From CAWEDP01 sp963807925 (GTDB lineage Bacteria > Acidobacteriota > Vicinamibacteria > Vicinamibacterales > CAVVIG01), in NCBI GenBank assembly GCA_963807925.1, contig CAWEDP010000002.1:806001-870000 (forward strand): DNA of 64,000 bases. Reading direction: 5' to 3'. Every line of letters starts with the position of its first letter. Position 1 is the stretch's first letter. Positions 27,789 through 35,747 of the stretch are shown here, one piece after another. The notes beneath the pieces were generated by a model. That model had not been told where the DNA came from, made no database searches, and worked only from the letters and a program-made list of their open reading frames with translations. Made by a program: the position numbers and the translations under genes.

Positions 27789-28793
27789 TCATTTCGCAGC
27801 GGCTTCCGCGGCGCGCGCGGCGCTCAGGATGTTGCGCAGCCCGTAGTTCCCCTCGTGACATTCGTATTGCATGATCGGCTCGCCGTCGTTGACCGTCAGC
27901 GGCAGCGAGAAGGTCCAGGGGCGGGTCCACGTGTTCGGGTCGTTCACCGTGACCGACCACCGCAGCCTGGTCGGAGAGACCTTCGTGAAGCGCTCGATCA
28001 GGCGCAGCGACCCGGCGTCGGCGTTCCGGTAGACGCTCCGCGGGTTGAAGTTGGTCGTCTCGACGACCAGCGTATCGCCCTCCCAGTGGCCGCGCGGGTC
28101 GCCCATGTCGAGATGGATGCCCGTGCCGACGTGCGACTGCGGGGCGCGGTCGATCGGGATGATGCGCGTCTCGTGGATCATCTCGATCTGGACCGCGACG
28201 AACCCCTGGCTCTGGATGATCCGGTGCGAGTTCCCGTAGATGGTCGGCATCATCGAGGTCGGATACCCGCGCGTGATGCAGCGGTCGTAGAGGCTGCGAT
28301 CCTCGTACGAATCGGCGGGTCCCCGGCCGCTCGACCGGCGCGCCTCGGCGCGATCCGCAATGCGCTTCTGCGCCTCGGGCGTCATCGGCGGGACCTTGCC
28401 GTCCTGCGGATCGACGACGAGCCACGCCTGGGCGCCCTTGTCGAGGAAGAGCGCGTCCTGCCACCAGTGATCCGGCGCGTCGAAGGGCGTCTGGAACCGT
28501 TTGATGGTCTGGTCCTGGATCCCGCGCTTGAGCGCCGCGAGCTCCTCGCCACCCACCTCGCTCAGCGTGCGGCCCGCGAACTGATCGGGCCGCTCGAGCG
28601 GCGTGCCCTGCTCGTTGACGTCCGTGTAGTTGCCCTGCAGATCCGGATCGCCCCACGGCGTCCGCGGCGGCACGTACGCTTTGACCGCAACCTTCGCCGG
28701 CGGCTTGCTCCCGCCGGGCACCTGCCCGGCGAGCGTCGCTGAGGTGACCAGGAGTGCGAGCGGCGGAATGAACAGAAGGCAACGGTTCTTCAT
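27789..28793 (-). CDS. Conserved secreted protein, PWGDPDLxG family
   Basis: 334 residues, signal peptide LLFIPPLALLVTSATLAG. Shares with the protein at 6551-7474 the blocks PPRTPWGDPDLQGNYTD, LERPDQFAGR, DGKVPPMTPEAQKR, LYDRCITRG, IHETRIIPID, MGDPRGHWEGDTLVVE and CHEGNYGLRNILSAAR. The function of the family is unknown. Two conserved Cys (in DRCITRG and ECHEGNY) could form a disulfide after export. A perfect TATAAT lies 20 bases upstream of the ATG on this strand. It is followed directly by the relic tail. Confidence 0.82.
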   Translation of the reverse strand: MKNRCLLFIPPLALLVTSATLAGQVPGGSKPPAKVAVKAYVPPRTPWGDPDLQGNYTDVNEQGTPLERPDQFAGRTLSEVGGEELAALKRGIQDQTIKRFQTPFDAPDHWWQDALFLDKGAQAWLVVDPQDGKVPPMTPEAQKRIADRAEARRSSGRGPADSYEDRSLYDRCITRGYPTSMMPTIYGNSHRIIQSQGFVAVQIEMIHETRIIPIDRAPQSHVGTGIHLDMGDPRGHWEGDTLVVETTNFNPRSVYRNADAGSLRLIERFTKVSPTRLRWSVTVNDPNTWTRPWTFSLPLTVNDGEPIMQYECHEGNYGLRNILSAARAAEAAAK

Positions 28794-28813
28794 GAGAGGC
28801 CCTCGTACCGCGT

Positions 28814-28819
28814 ATTATA
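28814..28819 (-). promoter_or_regulatory. Consensus -10 box for secreted-protein gene
   Basis: On the minus strand the bases read TATAAT, 20 bases before the start codon at 28793, implying a very short leader. No convincing -35 box is seen 15-19 bases further upstream, so this may depend on an activator. Confidence 0.4.
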
Positions 28820-28927
28820 CGGCTCTCCGTCTGGCCACGCCGGTGGCCGCCACGGTAGTCTGATAGGCCGGAAGTCGGGCCGGTAGCCATTATCCACACC
28901 GATTCATCATCGGCCAGGGAGCAGATC

Positions 28928-29311
28928 ATGGACAAGCAGACGTTCGACAAAGGTCTCGAGATTCGGAAATCGGTGCTGGGGGCGGAGTTCGTCGAGGCGG
29001 CGTTCAAGGCCGCCGACGATTTCACCAAGCCAATGCAGGAGCTGGTGACCGAGTACTGCTGGGGAGCGGTCTGGGGCCGCGAAGGGTTGTCGAAGAAGAC
29101 CCGCAGCATGCTCAACCTGGCGATGATCAGCGTCTTGAACCGCCCGCACGAGCTCAGGCTGCACATTGCCGGCGCGCTGAAGAACGGCGTCACCCGCGAC
29201 GAGATTCGGGAGATCTTCATGCAGGTCGCCATCTACGCCGGCGTGCCCGCCGGTGTCGATTCGTTCCGGCAGGCGAAAGACGTCTTCGCGCAGATCGACA
29301 GCCGTCCGTGA
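28928..29311 (+). CDS. Carboxymuconolactone decarboxylase family protein
   Basis: 127 residues, ATG with GGGAGCAGATC upstream. The whole length matches the PcaC-type CMD fold: VTEYCWGAVWGREGLSKKTR, MISVLNRPHELRLHIAGAL, NGVTRDEIREIFMQVAIYAG. It lacks the CxxC of AhpD peroxidase relatives, so a decarboxylase or isomerase-like role is more likely than a redox one. PcaC converts 4-carboxymuconolactone to beta-ketoadipate enol-lactone in protocatechuate degradation. That would suit a tannase-rich genome, but no other pca gene is visible and the family has many orphans. Confidence 0.82.
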   Translation: MDKQTFDKGLEIRKSVLGAEFVEAAFKAADDFTKPMQELVTEYCWGAVWGREGLSKKTRSMLNLAMISVLNRPHELRLHIAGALKNGVTRDEIREIFMQVAIYAGVPAGVDSFRQAKDVFAQIDSRP

Positions 29312-29383
29312 GGCCGCCGGCCGTCGAGGTCGCGGAGGGCGCCCCCGAGCGGCCGGGCGCACGGCGATTGGGCTGCGCCGTCG

Positions 29384-30181
29384 TCAGTTCCCCGGAGCCT
29401 CGTCGAGCCGAACGACCAGTCCGTCGAGCCCTGCCGCCGCCGCCGGGTAGATTTCGGCGACGCGCGGATCGTGTCCGGGCACCACGTGGTCGGGCGACTC
29501 GGCCAGGCGGGTGATCGTGCGGTAGCCCTCCAGGACGTCGCCGACGTTGAACGTGATCGGGAAGACGCGGCCCTCGTTGACGTGGGCGTAGAGGTGCGAA
29601 GCGTCGGAGGCGAGCACGACGTGGCCCCGCCGCGTGTTCACGCGCACGCACTGCAGGCCTTTCGAGTGACCGCCGATGCGGTGAACCGTGATTCCGGGCG
29701 CGATCCGGTCGGCTCCGTCGTGGAACACCACGCGGTCGGCAAACACCTTCCGCACCATCGCAATCACGTCGTCCACCTCGAAGGGGACCCGCATGACCCC
29801 GTGGCGCATGTAGCGCCCGGTCGCGTAGCCCATCTCGTCGTCCTGCAGGTGGTACCGCGCGTTCGGAAAGAGGTCGTGATTGCCGCAATGATCGTAGTGC
29901 AGGTGCGTGACGATGACGTCGGTGACCGCGTCGGCCGCGATGCCGAGCGACCGCAGCCCCTCGTCCACCGGTTTGACGATGATGCGGCCGCGCTTGTCGG
30001 CCATCGCCCGATCGAAGCCGGTGTCGACGACGAACGTACCGTGAGGGCCGACGATGGCCCACACGTAATAGGCGAGCGGCTGCAGGATGTCGTGCGGATC
30101 GCCACCGAGAAAATTCTCGGGCGACTGCCGATCGTGGTGCGCATACCGGACGGCGTAGAGTTGGTGAACGGTATCGGACAT
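29384..30181 (-). CDS. MBL-fold hydrolase, N-acyl homoserine lactonase family-like
   Basis: 265 residues, no signal peptide. Full dinuclear zinc-site set: THLHYDHCGNH (HxHxDH) near residue 92, IGGHSKG with His, VVLASDASHLYAH with bridging Asp, and VVPGHDPR with the last His. The segment HLQDDEMGYATGRYM after the motif is typical of the AttM/AiiB lactonase branch, which opens lactone rings, including quorum signals. True substrate is unknown; other lactones from aromatic or sugar catabolism are equally possible given its place between a carboxymuconolactone decarboxylase and an acyl-CoA dehydrogenase. Confidence 0.82.
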   Translation of the reverse strand: MSDTVHQLYAVRYAHHDRQSPENFLGGDPHDILQPLAYYVWAIVGPHGTFVVDTGFDRAMADKRGRIIVKPVDEGLRSLGIAADAVTDVIVTHLHYDHCGNHDLFPNARYHLQDDEMGYATGRYMRHGVMRVPFEVDDVIAMVRKVFADRVVFHDGADRIAPGITVHRIGGHSKGLQCVRVNTRRGHVVLASDASHLYAHVNEGRVFPITFNVGDVLEGYRTITRLAESPDHVVPGHDPRVAEIYPAAAAGLDGLVVRLDEAPGN

Positions 30182-30189
30182 CGGGCGCC

Positions 30190-30345
30190 TGCCTGCTCCG
30201 GATCAAGCCGGAGGTAGTCTGGTCCGGCTCAAGCCGGACACTCCATACGTTGGACAGCCGGACACTCCCTGCTGGTCCCGCTAAGGCCGGACACTACCGT
30301 GCGTTGGACAGCCGGACACTCCGGGCCCTGGACCTGCGTTGGACG
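30190..30345. repeat. Patch of REP-like palindromic repeats with AGCCGGACACT core
   Basis: The 213-base gap between two divergent genes is filled with repeats. GTCCGGCT-CA-AGCCGGAC (30221-30238) is a near-perfect palindrome with a two-base loop. CTCCGG-ATCAAG-CCGGAG sits just before it. The 21-base unit starting CGTTGGACAGCCGGACA occurs identically at 30248-30268 and 30302-30322, and a partial copy begins near 30337. CTAAGGCCGGACACTAC at about 30281 is another variant. Translated, such units give the PAKAGHY-like peptides often seen in Acidobacteriota predictions. No coding function is proposed. Confidence 0.7.
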
Positions 30346-30395
30346 TGGGGACGGCCTTCATGCGGACCGGGAATGTTATCATCCGTCGCTCTCGG

Positions 30396-31565
30396 ATGGC
30401 TGACATCAACCCTCGGGCGCGCGAGCACGTGGAATATCGTCAGGCGATTCGCGAGCTGTGCGCGCAGTTCGACGGGAAGTACTGGCAGGGCGTCGAGGAG
30501 CGCGGCGGGTATCCCGAGGCCTTCGTGAAAGCACTCACCGATGCGGGCTGGCTCGCGGCCCTGATTCCGGAGCGGTATGGCGGCGGCGGGCTGACCCTGA
30601 CCGAAGCGTCCGTCATCCTCGAAGAGATCAACCGCTCCGGCGCCAACTCCGGCGCCTGCCACGCGCAGATGTACATCATGGGGGCGCTGCTGCGCCACGG
30701 GTCCGACGCGCAGAAGTCCGCCTACCTGCCGGCGATCGCCTCGGGCGCGCTGCGGCTGCAATCCTTCGCGGTCACCGAACCGACGACAGGCACCGACACC
30801 ACCAGGACGCGGACGATGGCCGTTCGTTCCGGGGACCGCTACATCGTCAACGGGCAGAAGGTGTGGATTTCTCGGATTCAGCACTCCGATCTCATGGTGC
30901 TGCTCGCGCGCACGACGCCGCTGGCCGAGGTGACGAAGAAGACCGAGGGTCTGTCGATCTTCCTGGTGGATCTTCACGACGCGCCGAGCCGCGGCATGGC
31001 AGTCCGACCCATCCGCAACATGGTCAACCACGAAACCAACGAGGTGTTCTTCGACAACTTCGAGGTGCCTGCGGAAAATCTCATCGGCGAGGAAGGGAAG
31101 GGTTTCCGGTACATCCTCGACGGCATGAACGCCGAACGGATCCTCATCGCCGCCGAGTGCATCGGCGACGGCTACTGGTTCATCGATCGGGCGCGCCAGT
31201 ACGCGAACGAACGGATCGTGTTCGATCGTCCGATTGGGAGGAACCAGGGGGTCCAGTTTCCAATCGCGCGCGCGTACGCGAACCTGCGCGCCGCCGATCT
31301 GATGCGGTACGAGGCGGCGCGGCTGTTCGATGCCGGCGAGCCGGCCGGCGCCGAAGCGAACCTCGCCAAGCTGCTCGCCGCCGACGCCTCGTGGGAGGCG
31401 GGAAACGTCTGCCTGCAGACCTTCGGCGGCTTCGGCTTCGCGGTCGAATACGACGTCGAGCGGAAGTTCCGCGAGACGCGGCTCTATCAGGTGGCGCCGG
31501 TGTCCACCAACCTCATCCTGTCCTTCGTCGGCGAGCACGTCCTCGGGATGCCGAGGTCTTTCTAG
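30396..31565 (+). CDS. Acyl-CoA dehydrogenase family protein
   Basis: 389 residues from ATG 30396 (MADINPRAREH); an earlier in-frame ATG lies in repeat DNA. Family hallmarks: LIPERYGGGGLTLTEASVIL, LQSFAVTEPTTGTDTT (flavin-contact signature), VNGQKVWISRIQHSDLMVL, EGKGFRYILDGMNAERILIA, and C-terminal QTFGGFGFAVEYDVERKFR. In the segment where acyl-CoA dehydrogenases bear the catalytic Glu, FGGFGFAVEYDVERK offers a candidate. It oxidises an acyl-CoA at alpha-beta using FAD. It overlaps at its 3' end with the convergent SDR gene. Confidence 0.88.
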   Translation: MADINPRAREHVEYRQAIRELCAQFDGKYWQGVEERGGYPEAFVKALTDAGWLAALIPERYGGGGLTLTEASVILEEINRSGANSGACHAQMYIMGALLRHGSDAQKSAYLPAIASGALRLQSFAVTEPTTGTDTTRTRTMAVRSGDRYIVNGQKVWISRIQHSDLMVLLARTTPLAEVTKKTEGLSIFLVDLHDAPSRGMAVRPIRNMVNHETNEVFFDNFEVPAENLIGEEGKGFRYILDGMNAERILIAAECIGDGYWFIDRARQYANERIVFDRPIGRNQGVQFPIARAYANLRAADLMRYEAARLFDAGEPAGAEANLAKLLAADASWEAGNVCLQTFGGFGFAVEYDVERKFRETRLYQVAPVSTNLILSFVGEHVLGMPRSF

Positions 31566-32614
31566 GCGTCCGGTTCCTGCCGCTCTTCGCGGGGCGTCCG
31601 CGTCGGGCGGCAAGCGGTCGTACCCAGTTGGCGAGGTACCGGTCCGTCCGCCGCGCCAGCGCCTCGAGCCACGCGCGCTGGAGCTCGAAGCCGGCCTGGA
31701 GCCGATCGATCAGCCACGCCGGATGTTTCGAGAAATCGGGCTCGAAGGCGCCCCAGTCGGGCCGTCGGCCGTCGGCATCCGTGAAGCCGGTACTCGTGCG
31801 CCAGATCCCACGAGCTGAGGAGATGGCCCGTCTTCCGCAGGACGTCCGGATCCGCGGCGAGCGCCGCGACCGCCCGTCCGACGAAGAGCGGCGACTCGGA
31901 TTCCAGGAAGTTGGGATCGCTGCGGCCTCCGTCGCGCCAGTTGTCCTCGGTCACGCCGAAATGCTCGAGCATCGCCTCCGAGCGCAGGAAACCGGGCGTG
32001 ATCGCAACCGCGGCGACTCCGTGCGCCTTCAGCTCGGTGGCCATGTTCAGCGCCAGACCTTTCAGCGCCAGTTTCACGGTCTGCGAGAGGGGATTGCCAC
32101 CCGCGCCGAGGACGTCGTTCTCCGTGACTTCGACAATCAGGCCGCCGCGCCGCTTGACCATTCGCACGGCCGCATGTTTGGCCGTCATCATGTGAGAGAC
32201 GAGCGCCTGCCGGAGTGCAAGGTCCGCGTGCGTGAGATCGGCCGTCCAGAAGAACCCGTACTGCCGCATCAGCGGGTCCTCGCCGGCGATGCTGTTCACC
32301 AGCACGTCGAGCCGCCCCTGTTCGCGATCGATGCGATCGCAGAGCGCCTCCACCTCCGATTCCACCGTGTGGTCGACGCGCAGGGGGATGGCCGCGCCGC
32401 CGGCGCCGTGAATCAGGTCCGCCGTCTCGTCCACGGTCTCAGGCCGGTTGTACGGGGAGCGCCGACCGGTGACGCTCCGTCCCGTGCAGTACACGACGGC
32501 GCCCGCTTCGGCAAGGGCGCGGGCAATCCCGCGCCCGGCGCCGCGCGTGGCGCCGGCCACGAGCGCCACCTGTCCGGCGAGCGGTCGGCGCGAGGCTGGG
32601 CGGTGACGCGGCAT
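31562..32614 (-). CDS. SDR-family oxidoreductase with 3' frameshift and altered catalytic motif
   Basis: Starts at ATG 32614. Rossmann motif AGATRGAGRGIARALAEAG near residue 20, CTGRS, DVLVNSIAGED. Where classical SDRs have YxxxK, this reads SQTVK (NPLSQTVKLALKGLALN), so the catalytic Tyr is Ser, and the upstream Ser site is VTEND. The first ~275 residues run in one frame to LSSWDLAHEY; after this an extra base at about 31789 throws the frame. Read with that base removed, it continues GFTDADGRRPDWGAF and DFSKHPAWLIDRLQAGFELQ, a sensible family ending, to a stop at 31513. The uncorrected frame ends at 31562. It is convergent with the acyl-CoA dehydrogenase. Confidence 0.75.
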   Translation of the reverse strand: MPRHRPASRRPLAGQVALVAGATRGAGRGIARALAEAGAVVYCTGRSVTGRRSPYNRPETVDETADLIHGAGGAAIPLRVDHTVESEVEALCDRIDREQGRLDVLVNSIAGEDPLMRQYGFFWTADLTHADLALRQALVSHMMTAKHAAVRMVKRRGGLIVEVTENDVLGAGGNPLSQTVKLALKGLALNMATELKAHGVAAVAITPGFLRSEAMLEHFGVTEDNWRDGGRSDPNFLESESPLFVGRAVAALAADPDVLRKTGHLLSSWDLAHEYRLHGCRRPTARLGRLRARFLETSGVADRSAPGRLRAPARVARGAGAADGPVPRQLGTTACRPTRTPREERQEPDA

Positions 32615-32706
32615 GTCGGCTCCTTGCAGGCCACAGCGATCGTGATGCGGAGGACGACCGCCCATCCGGTATGATCGCCGCCACGCCCGCACCAGGAGCT
32701 GACCTG

Positions 32707-32927
32707 ATGAGCGACCTCGACGACACGCCGCGTGCGACGCGACCCAGACGGCCGGAGGACTTCGACGAATTCTACAAGGGTACGCCTCCATGGGACATCG
32801 GCCGGCCGCGCATCCGGCGTTCCTTGCGCTCGTGGCGGCGGGCGCCCGTCGAGGCCGCGTCCTCGACGTCGGGTGCGGCCCGGGAGAGCACGCGCTGATG
32901 GCCGCCGGACCTATCGTCCGCACGTAG
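32707..32927 (+). pseudogene. Truncated class I methyltransferase remnant
   Basis: ATG 32707 opens RPEDFDEFYKGTPPWDIGRP, the start typical of small thiopurine- or tellurite-type SAM methyltransferases. The frame then breaks at a GCGC run near 32808; shifted, it continues HPAFLALVAAGARRGRVLD and VGCGPGEHALMAAG, the SAM-binding motif I. Homology stops at about 32906 and a TAG follows at 32925. About two thirds of a normal methyltransferase is missing, so this is a relic, divergent from the SDR gene. Both the frameshift and the loss of the 3' end argue for decay. Confidence 0.7.
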
Positions 32928-33181
32928 GAAATCGTCGCGGGTAGATGCCCAACCGTGGTATCCTGCCTTTGATGTTGGGGACTTCGGCCGTTCGGCAGTT
33001 CGCGAGCGCAAGGGCCGTGGTGTCGTTGTCCCTGCTACTGAGCCTGCTTCTTATGGGCGTCGGCCTTAGCCTGCCGACAGCCGCCGGGTGATGTAGCCAG
33101 CTAATCGGGAACGAGAGAGGGAACCAGGGGCCATCACCCACACCGGGTGATGGCCCCTTCGCTTTTTCAGGGGAGCACGTG
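32928..33181 (+). other. Non-coding stretch with strong hairpin; possible small RNA or leader
   Basis: 254 bases without a recognisable gene. A 48-codon frame (32945-33091) encodes a hydrophobic peptide (VVSLSLLLSLLLMGVGLSLP), but no ribosome site precedes it. Downstream, 33092-33127 contains CAGCTAATCGGG and GAGAGGGAACC, purine-rich blocks of the kind found in structured RNAs. The stretch ends with the hairpin listed separately. It begins exactly where the methyltransferase relic breaks off, so it may mark a recombination joint. Confidence 0.4.
33128..33167 (+). terminator. Strong hairpin terminator, 13-base perfect stem
   Basis: GGGGCCATCACCC (33127-33139) pairs perfectly with GGGTGATGGCCCC (33145-33157) across a five-base loop, followed by TTCGCTTTTT. 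It ends 15 bases before a small ORF, so it could act as an attenuator or as the 3' end of a small RNA. Confidence 0.75.
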
Positions 33182-33337
33182 ATGGAAATCAGCACGCCCG
33201 AGTCCGCCGACGCCGATCGCGACCCTCAGGTCCAGCACCCGGGGGTGGCCGAGCCGCACCCGGTCGAGGAAACCAGACAGGGCGCCGGAGCCCACGAGGA
33301 TCCCCTCGAGGAGCCGGGGTACGGGCACGGAGTCTGA
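33182..33337 (+). CDS. Small acidic protein, hypothetical (51 aa)
   Basis: ATG 33182 preceded by AGGGGAGCACGTG, a good ribosome site. The 51-residue product is acidic and rich in Pro, Glu, Asp and His (PESADADRDPQ; GVAEPHPVEETRQ; EDPLEEPGYGHGV) with no hydrophobic segment, so it is probably unstructured. I do not recognise it. It lies between a strong terminator hairpin and a convergent hydrolase gene. A chance ORF cannot be excluded, but the ribosome site and composition unlike a random frame favour a real gene. Confidence 0.4.
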   Translation: MEISTPESADADRDPQVQHPGVAEPHPVEETRQGAGAHEDPLEEPGYGHGV

Positions 33338-33372
33338 TTCGCGTCCGTCACCGATCGTCGGGGATGGCCTCG

Positions 33373-34638
33373 TCAGACGCCCGCCATGTAGTCGAGCTCC
33401 GGCAACAGGAACTCGCGAAACGCGGGGTAGTTCTCGATCATCGGGAAATGTCCCATGCCGTCCATGACGACCAGGCGCGATCCGGGGATCGCGCTGGCCA
33501 CCGCGCGCGTCATGTCCGGAGTGCACGAGTAGTCGTACTCCCCGGTGAGCAGCGACACCTTGCACAGGCGCGTGTCGATCCGGCCGATGTCGTCGCGCGC
33601 GTCCCAGTCGATGCTGTAGTAGTGGACGTCGCCGGCGTAGACGCCCGGACCGGACTGGCTGTAATACCACCAGTTCTCACGAGCGTTCGCCTCGGGACTG
33701 GCCGGCGCGCACAGCCCGTAGGTGTAGCTCGCCACGAGCTCGCCGCCGTGAATCGCGGGATGGTGCAGGAAATCGTTGTACCGTCCCGGCGCGAACGCCG
33801 AGCTCTCGAGGCCGATGATGCCGCGCAGGTCGCGTTGATGATCGGCGGCCAGCTTGAGGACAATCGCTCCACCCATCGAACAGCCCATGACGACAGGCCG
33901 CGCGAGCTCGAGCGCGCCCCAGACCGCGCGGATCATCGCGATGTAGGCGGCCGTCGTCAGCCGGTACTGGCGCCGCCACCAGCCGCCGGGCGGATTGGAA
34001 CGTCCGTGAAACGGCAGATCGAACGCAATCACCCGGAAGCGGTTGGTAACCGCCGGGTCGTTGAGCAGGTGTCGGTACTGGCGGCTGTCGGCGCCCGCGG
34101 TGTGCAGGCAGAGCAGCGGCAGCCCCTCGCCCGCTTCCTCGACGAAGATTCGATGCATGGCGCCGTCGATGGGGACGTGCACGTACCGGCCGGCGATTGG
34201 CTCGAATCGTATCGGGGACGTCGAGGGAGCCGGGGACGCCGACGTGTCGGCGTCCGCCGTTCCCGTCAGACGCATCACGTTCATCGCCCGGTGCAGCGCG
34301 CGCGCGTGCTGCATCGCGACGAGGGTGTCGCCTTCGAGCACGAACCCCGGCACGCGCATGAGCATCGCGAAGAAATCGTGATAGAGCGGCTGGGGCCGTG
34401 GCGCGAAGAATCTCGTCCAGATCTCCGGCTCCGCGCGGAAGCCGAAGGCGCAGCGCACGTCCAGGCGCGGCGACGGCAGGAGGTCGACCAGTCGTCCCTG
34501 TTCGAAGCGCACGACGATCCGCCGCGCGCCGCTTGTCAGCGAAAAGGCGACCGTGAACCAGCGGCCGATGGTCTGCAGCTCGAGGTCGGCGTTGATGCGC
34601 GCCTGCGCGCGCGCGAGCCAGTCGTCGGTGAAGTGCAC
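33373..34638 (-). CDS. Alpha/beta hydrolase with N-terminal SCP2-like region
   Basis: 421 residues. The first ~120 resemble a sterol-carrier SCP2-type fold (IGRWFTVAFSLTSGARRIVV; MRVPGFVLEGDTLVAM). From about residue 145 it is an alpha/beta hydrolase: LPLLCLHTAGADSRQYRHLL (oxyanion loop), nucleophile elbow VMGCSMGG, LLTGEYDYSCTPDMT with the acid, and DGMGHFPMIENY with the catalytic His. The triad is complete. No signal peptide, so cytoplasmic. The combination suggests hydrolysis of a lipophilic ester or a meta-cleavage-type product, but substrate is not readable. Confidence 0.83.
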   Translation of the reverse strand: MHFTDDWLARAQARINADLELQTIGRWFTVAFSLTSGARRIVVRFEQGRLVDLLPSPRLDVRCAFGFRAEPEIWTRFFAPRPQPLYHDFFAMLMRVPGFVLEGDTLVAMQHARALHRAMNVMRLTGTADADTSASPAPSTSPIRFEPIAGRYVHVPIDGAMHRIFVEEAGEGLPLLCLHTAGADSRQYRHLLNDPAVTNRFRVIAFDLPFHGRSNPPGGWWRRQYRLTTAAYIAMIRAVWGALELARPVVMGCSMGGAIVLKLAADHQRDLRGIIGLESSAFAPGRYNDFLHHPAIHGGELVASYTYGLCAPASPEANARENWWYYSQSGPGVYAGDVHYYSIDWDARDDIGRIDTRLCKVSLLTGEYDYSCTPDMTRAVASAIPGSRLVVMDGMGHFPMIENYPAFREFLLPELDYMAGV

Positions 34639-34860
34639 GGCGTCAGATTGTAGATTGAAGCCGGACGATCCGCGTCGGTTCGATGGCGGCGATCCTCACG
34701 TGGCGCCCGGCTCGGAGGGATCGGCTGGCGTGCTCGTGCGTCGAGAGCCTCCAGGCCCGTACGGGGACCGGCGCGGGACAGCGGTTTGCGGGCGCACGGC
34801 CGACGATTTCCTGTGTGCGCGGCCCGGCGATTGTGGTACATCATTGCGCGGGAGAGACGC

Positions 34861-35739
34861 ATGCAAGGGGTGATTCGACTCGCGGTCGTGGTTGCGACGT
34901 TCGCGGCAGTGCGCCCGGCCGCGGCCCAGGTGGACTTCTCCGGCGAGTGGGCGCCGCGGATCTACGAGGATCAGCCCGAGCGGGTGCCCGGCCCGGAGCT
35001 GGGCGACTATCTCGGCCTGCCGATCAACGACGCGGCGCGCCTGCGGGCAGACAGCTGGGAGGGGTCGCTGATCACGCTGCCCGAGTGGCAGTGCCGACCG
35101 CACTCGGCCGATTACATCTGGCGCGGGCCGTCGCAGCTGACGATCCGGAAGGAGGAAGATCCGCTCACCCGGCAAGTCATCGCCTTCCACGCCGAGTGGC
35201 TCCGCTCGATCGACAATCCGGTCTATCTCGACGGCCGGCCGCATCCCTCCGAGGATGCGCTGCACAGCTGGGGCGGGTTTGCGACAGGCAAGTGGGACGG
35301 CGACATGCTGACGGTCACGGTCACGCATCTCAAGGAAGGCTACATCCGCCGCAACGGCCTGCCCCGCAGCGATCGCGCGACCGTGACGGAGCACTGGATC
35401 CGCCACGGCGACTTCCTGACCGTCGTGACGCTTGTCAACGACCCGGTCTACCTCACCGAGCCGTTCATCCGAACCACCGACTACGAGCTCGATCTGCACC
35501 AGCACGTCCCGCCGTATCCCTGCGAGATGGTGACCGAAATCGAGCGGCCGACCGGGTCGATCCCGAATCATCTGCCGGGCACCAACGATCAGATTCACGA
35601 GTTCGCCCAGCGGTACGACATTCCCTTCGAGGCGACCAGAGGGGGCGCCGACACGGCGTATCCGGATTACCGCAAGAAACTGAAACAGCTGCCGCCGCCG
35701 GCCGAGCGCCCGCGTCCCGGAAGCAGCAACGCACGGTGA
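34861..35739 (+). CDS. Conserved secreted protein, unknown function
   Basis: 292 residues, signal peptide VIRLAVVVATFAAVRPAAAQ, ATG 34861 with GGGAGAGACGC before it. Recognisable blocks: VDFSGEWAPRIYEDQPERVPG, WQCRPHSADYIWRGPSQLTI, HPSEDALHSWGGFATGKWDG, VTHLKEGYIRRNGLPRSDRA and PVYLTEPFIRTTDYELD. This uncharacterised family is widespread in Acidobacteriota and usually precedes the MBL-fold gene that follows here. The beta-rich repeats suggest a lipocalin-like barrel. It forms a three-gene operon with the next two genes. Confidence 0.8.
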   Translation: MQGVIRLAVVVATFAAVRPAAAQVDFSGEWAPRIYEDQPERVPGPELGDYLGLPINDAARLRADSWEGSLITLPEWQCRPHSADYIWRGPSQLTIRKEEDPLTRQVIAFHAEWLRSIDNPVYLDGRPHPSEDALHSWGGFATGKWDGDMLTVTVTHLKEGYIRRNGLPRSDRATVTEHWIRHGDFLTVVTLVNDPVYLTEPFIRTTDYELDLHQHVPPYPCEMVTEIERPTGSIPNHLPGTNDQIHEFAQRYDIPFEATRGGADTAYPDYRKKLKQLPPPAERPRPGSSNAR

Positions 35740-35747
35740 GGCCGGGC

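Noticed and set aside
29384..30181. Quorum-quenching function for the lactonase-like gene
   Set aside because: Motifs show the AHL-lactonase branch, but no luxI/luxR gene is present and lactone substrates of catabolism fit equally well.
33060..33160. Cyclic-di-AMP (ydaO) riboswitch
   Set aside because: GGGTGAT, CAGCTAA and GGGAACC resemble pieces of the ydaO consensus, but they are in the wrong order and the P1 pairing is missing. Not supported without a covariance-model search.
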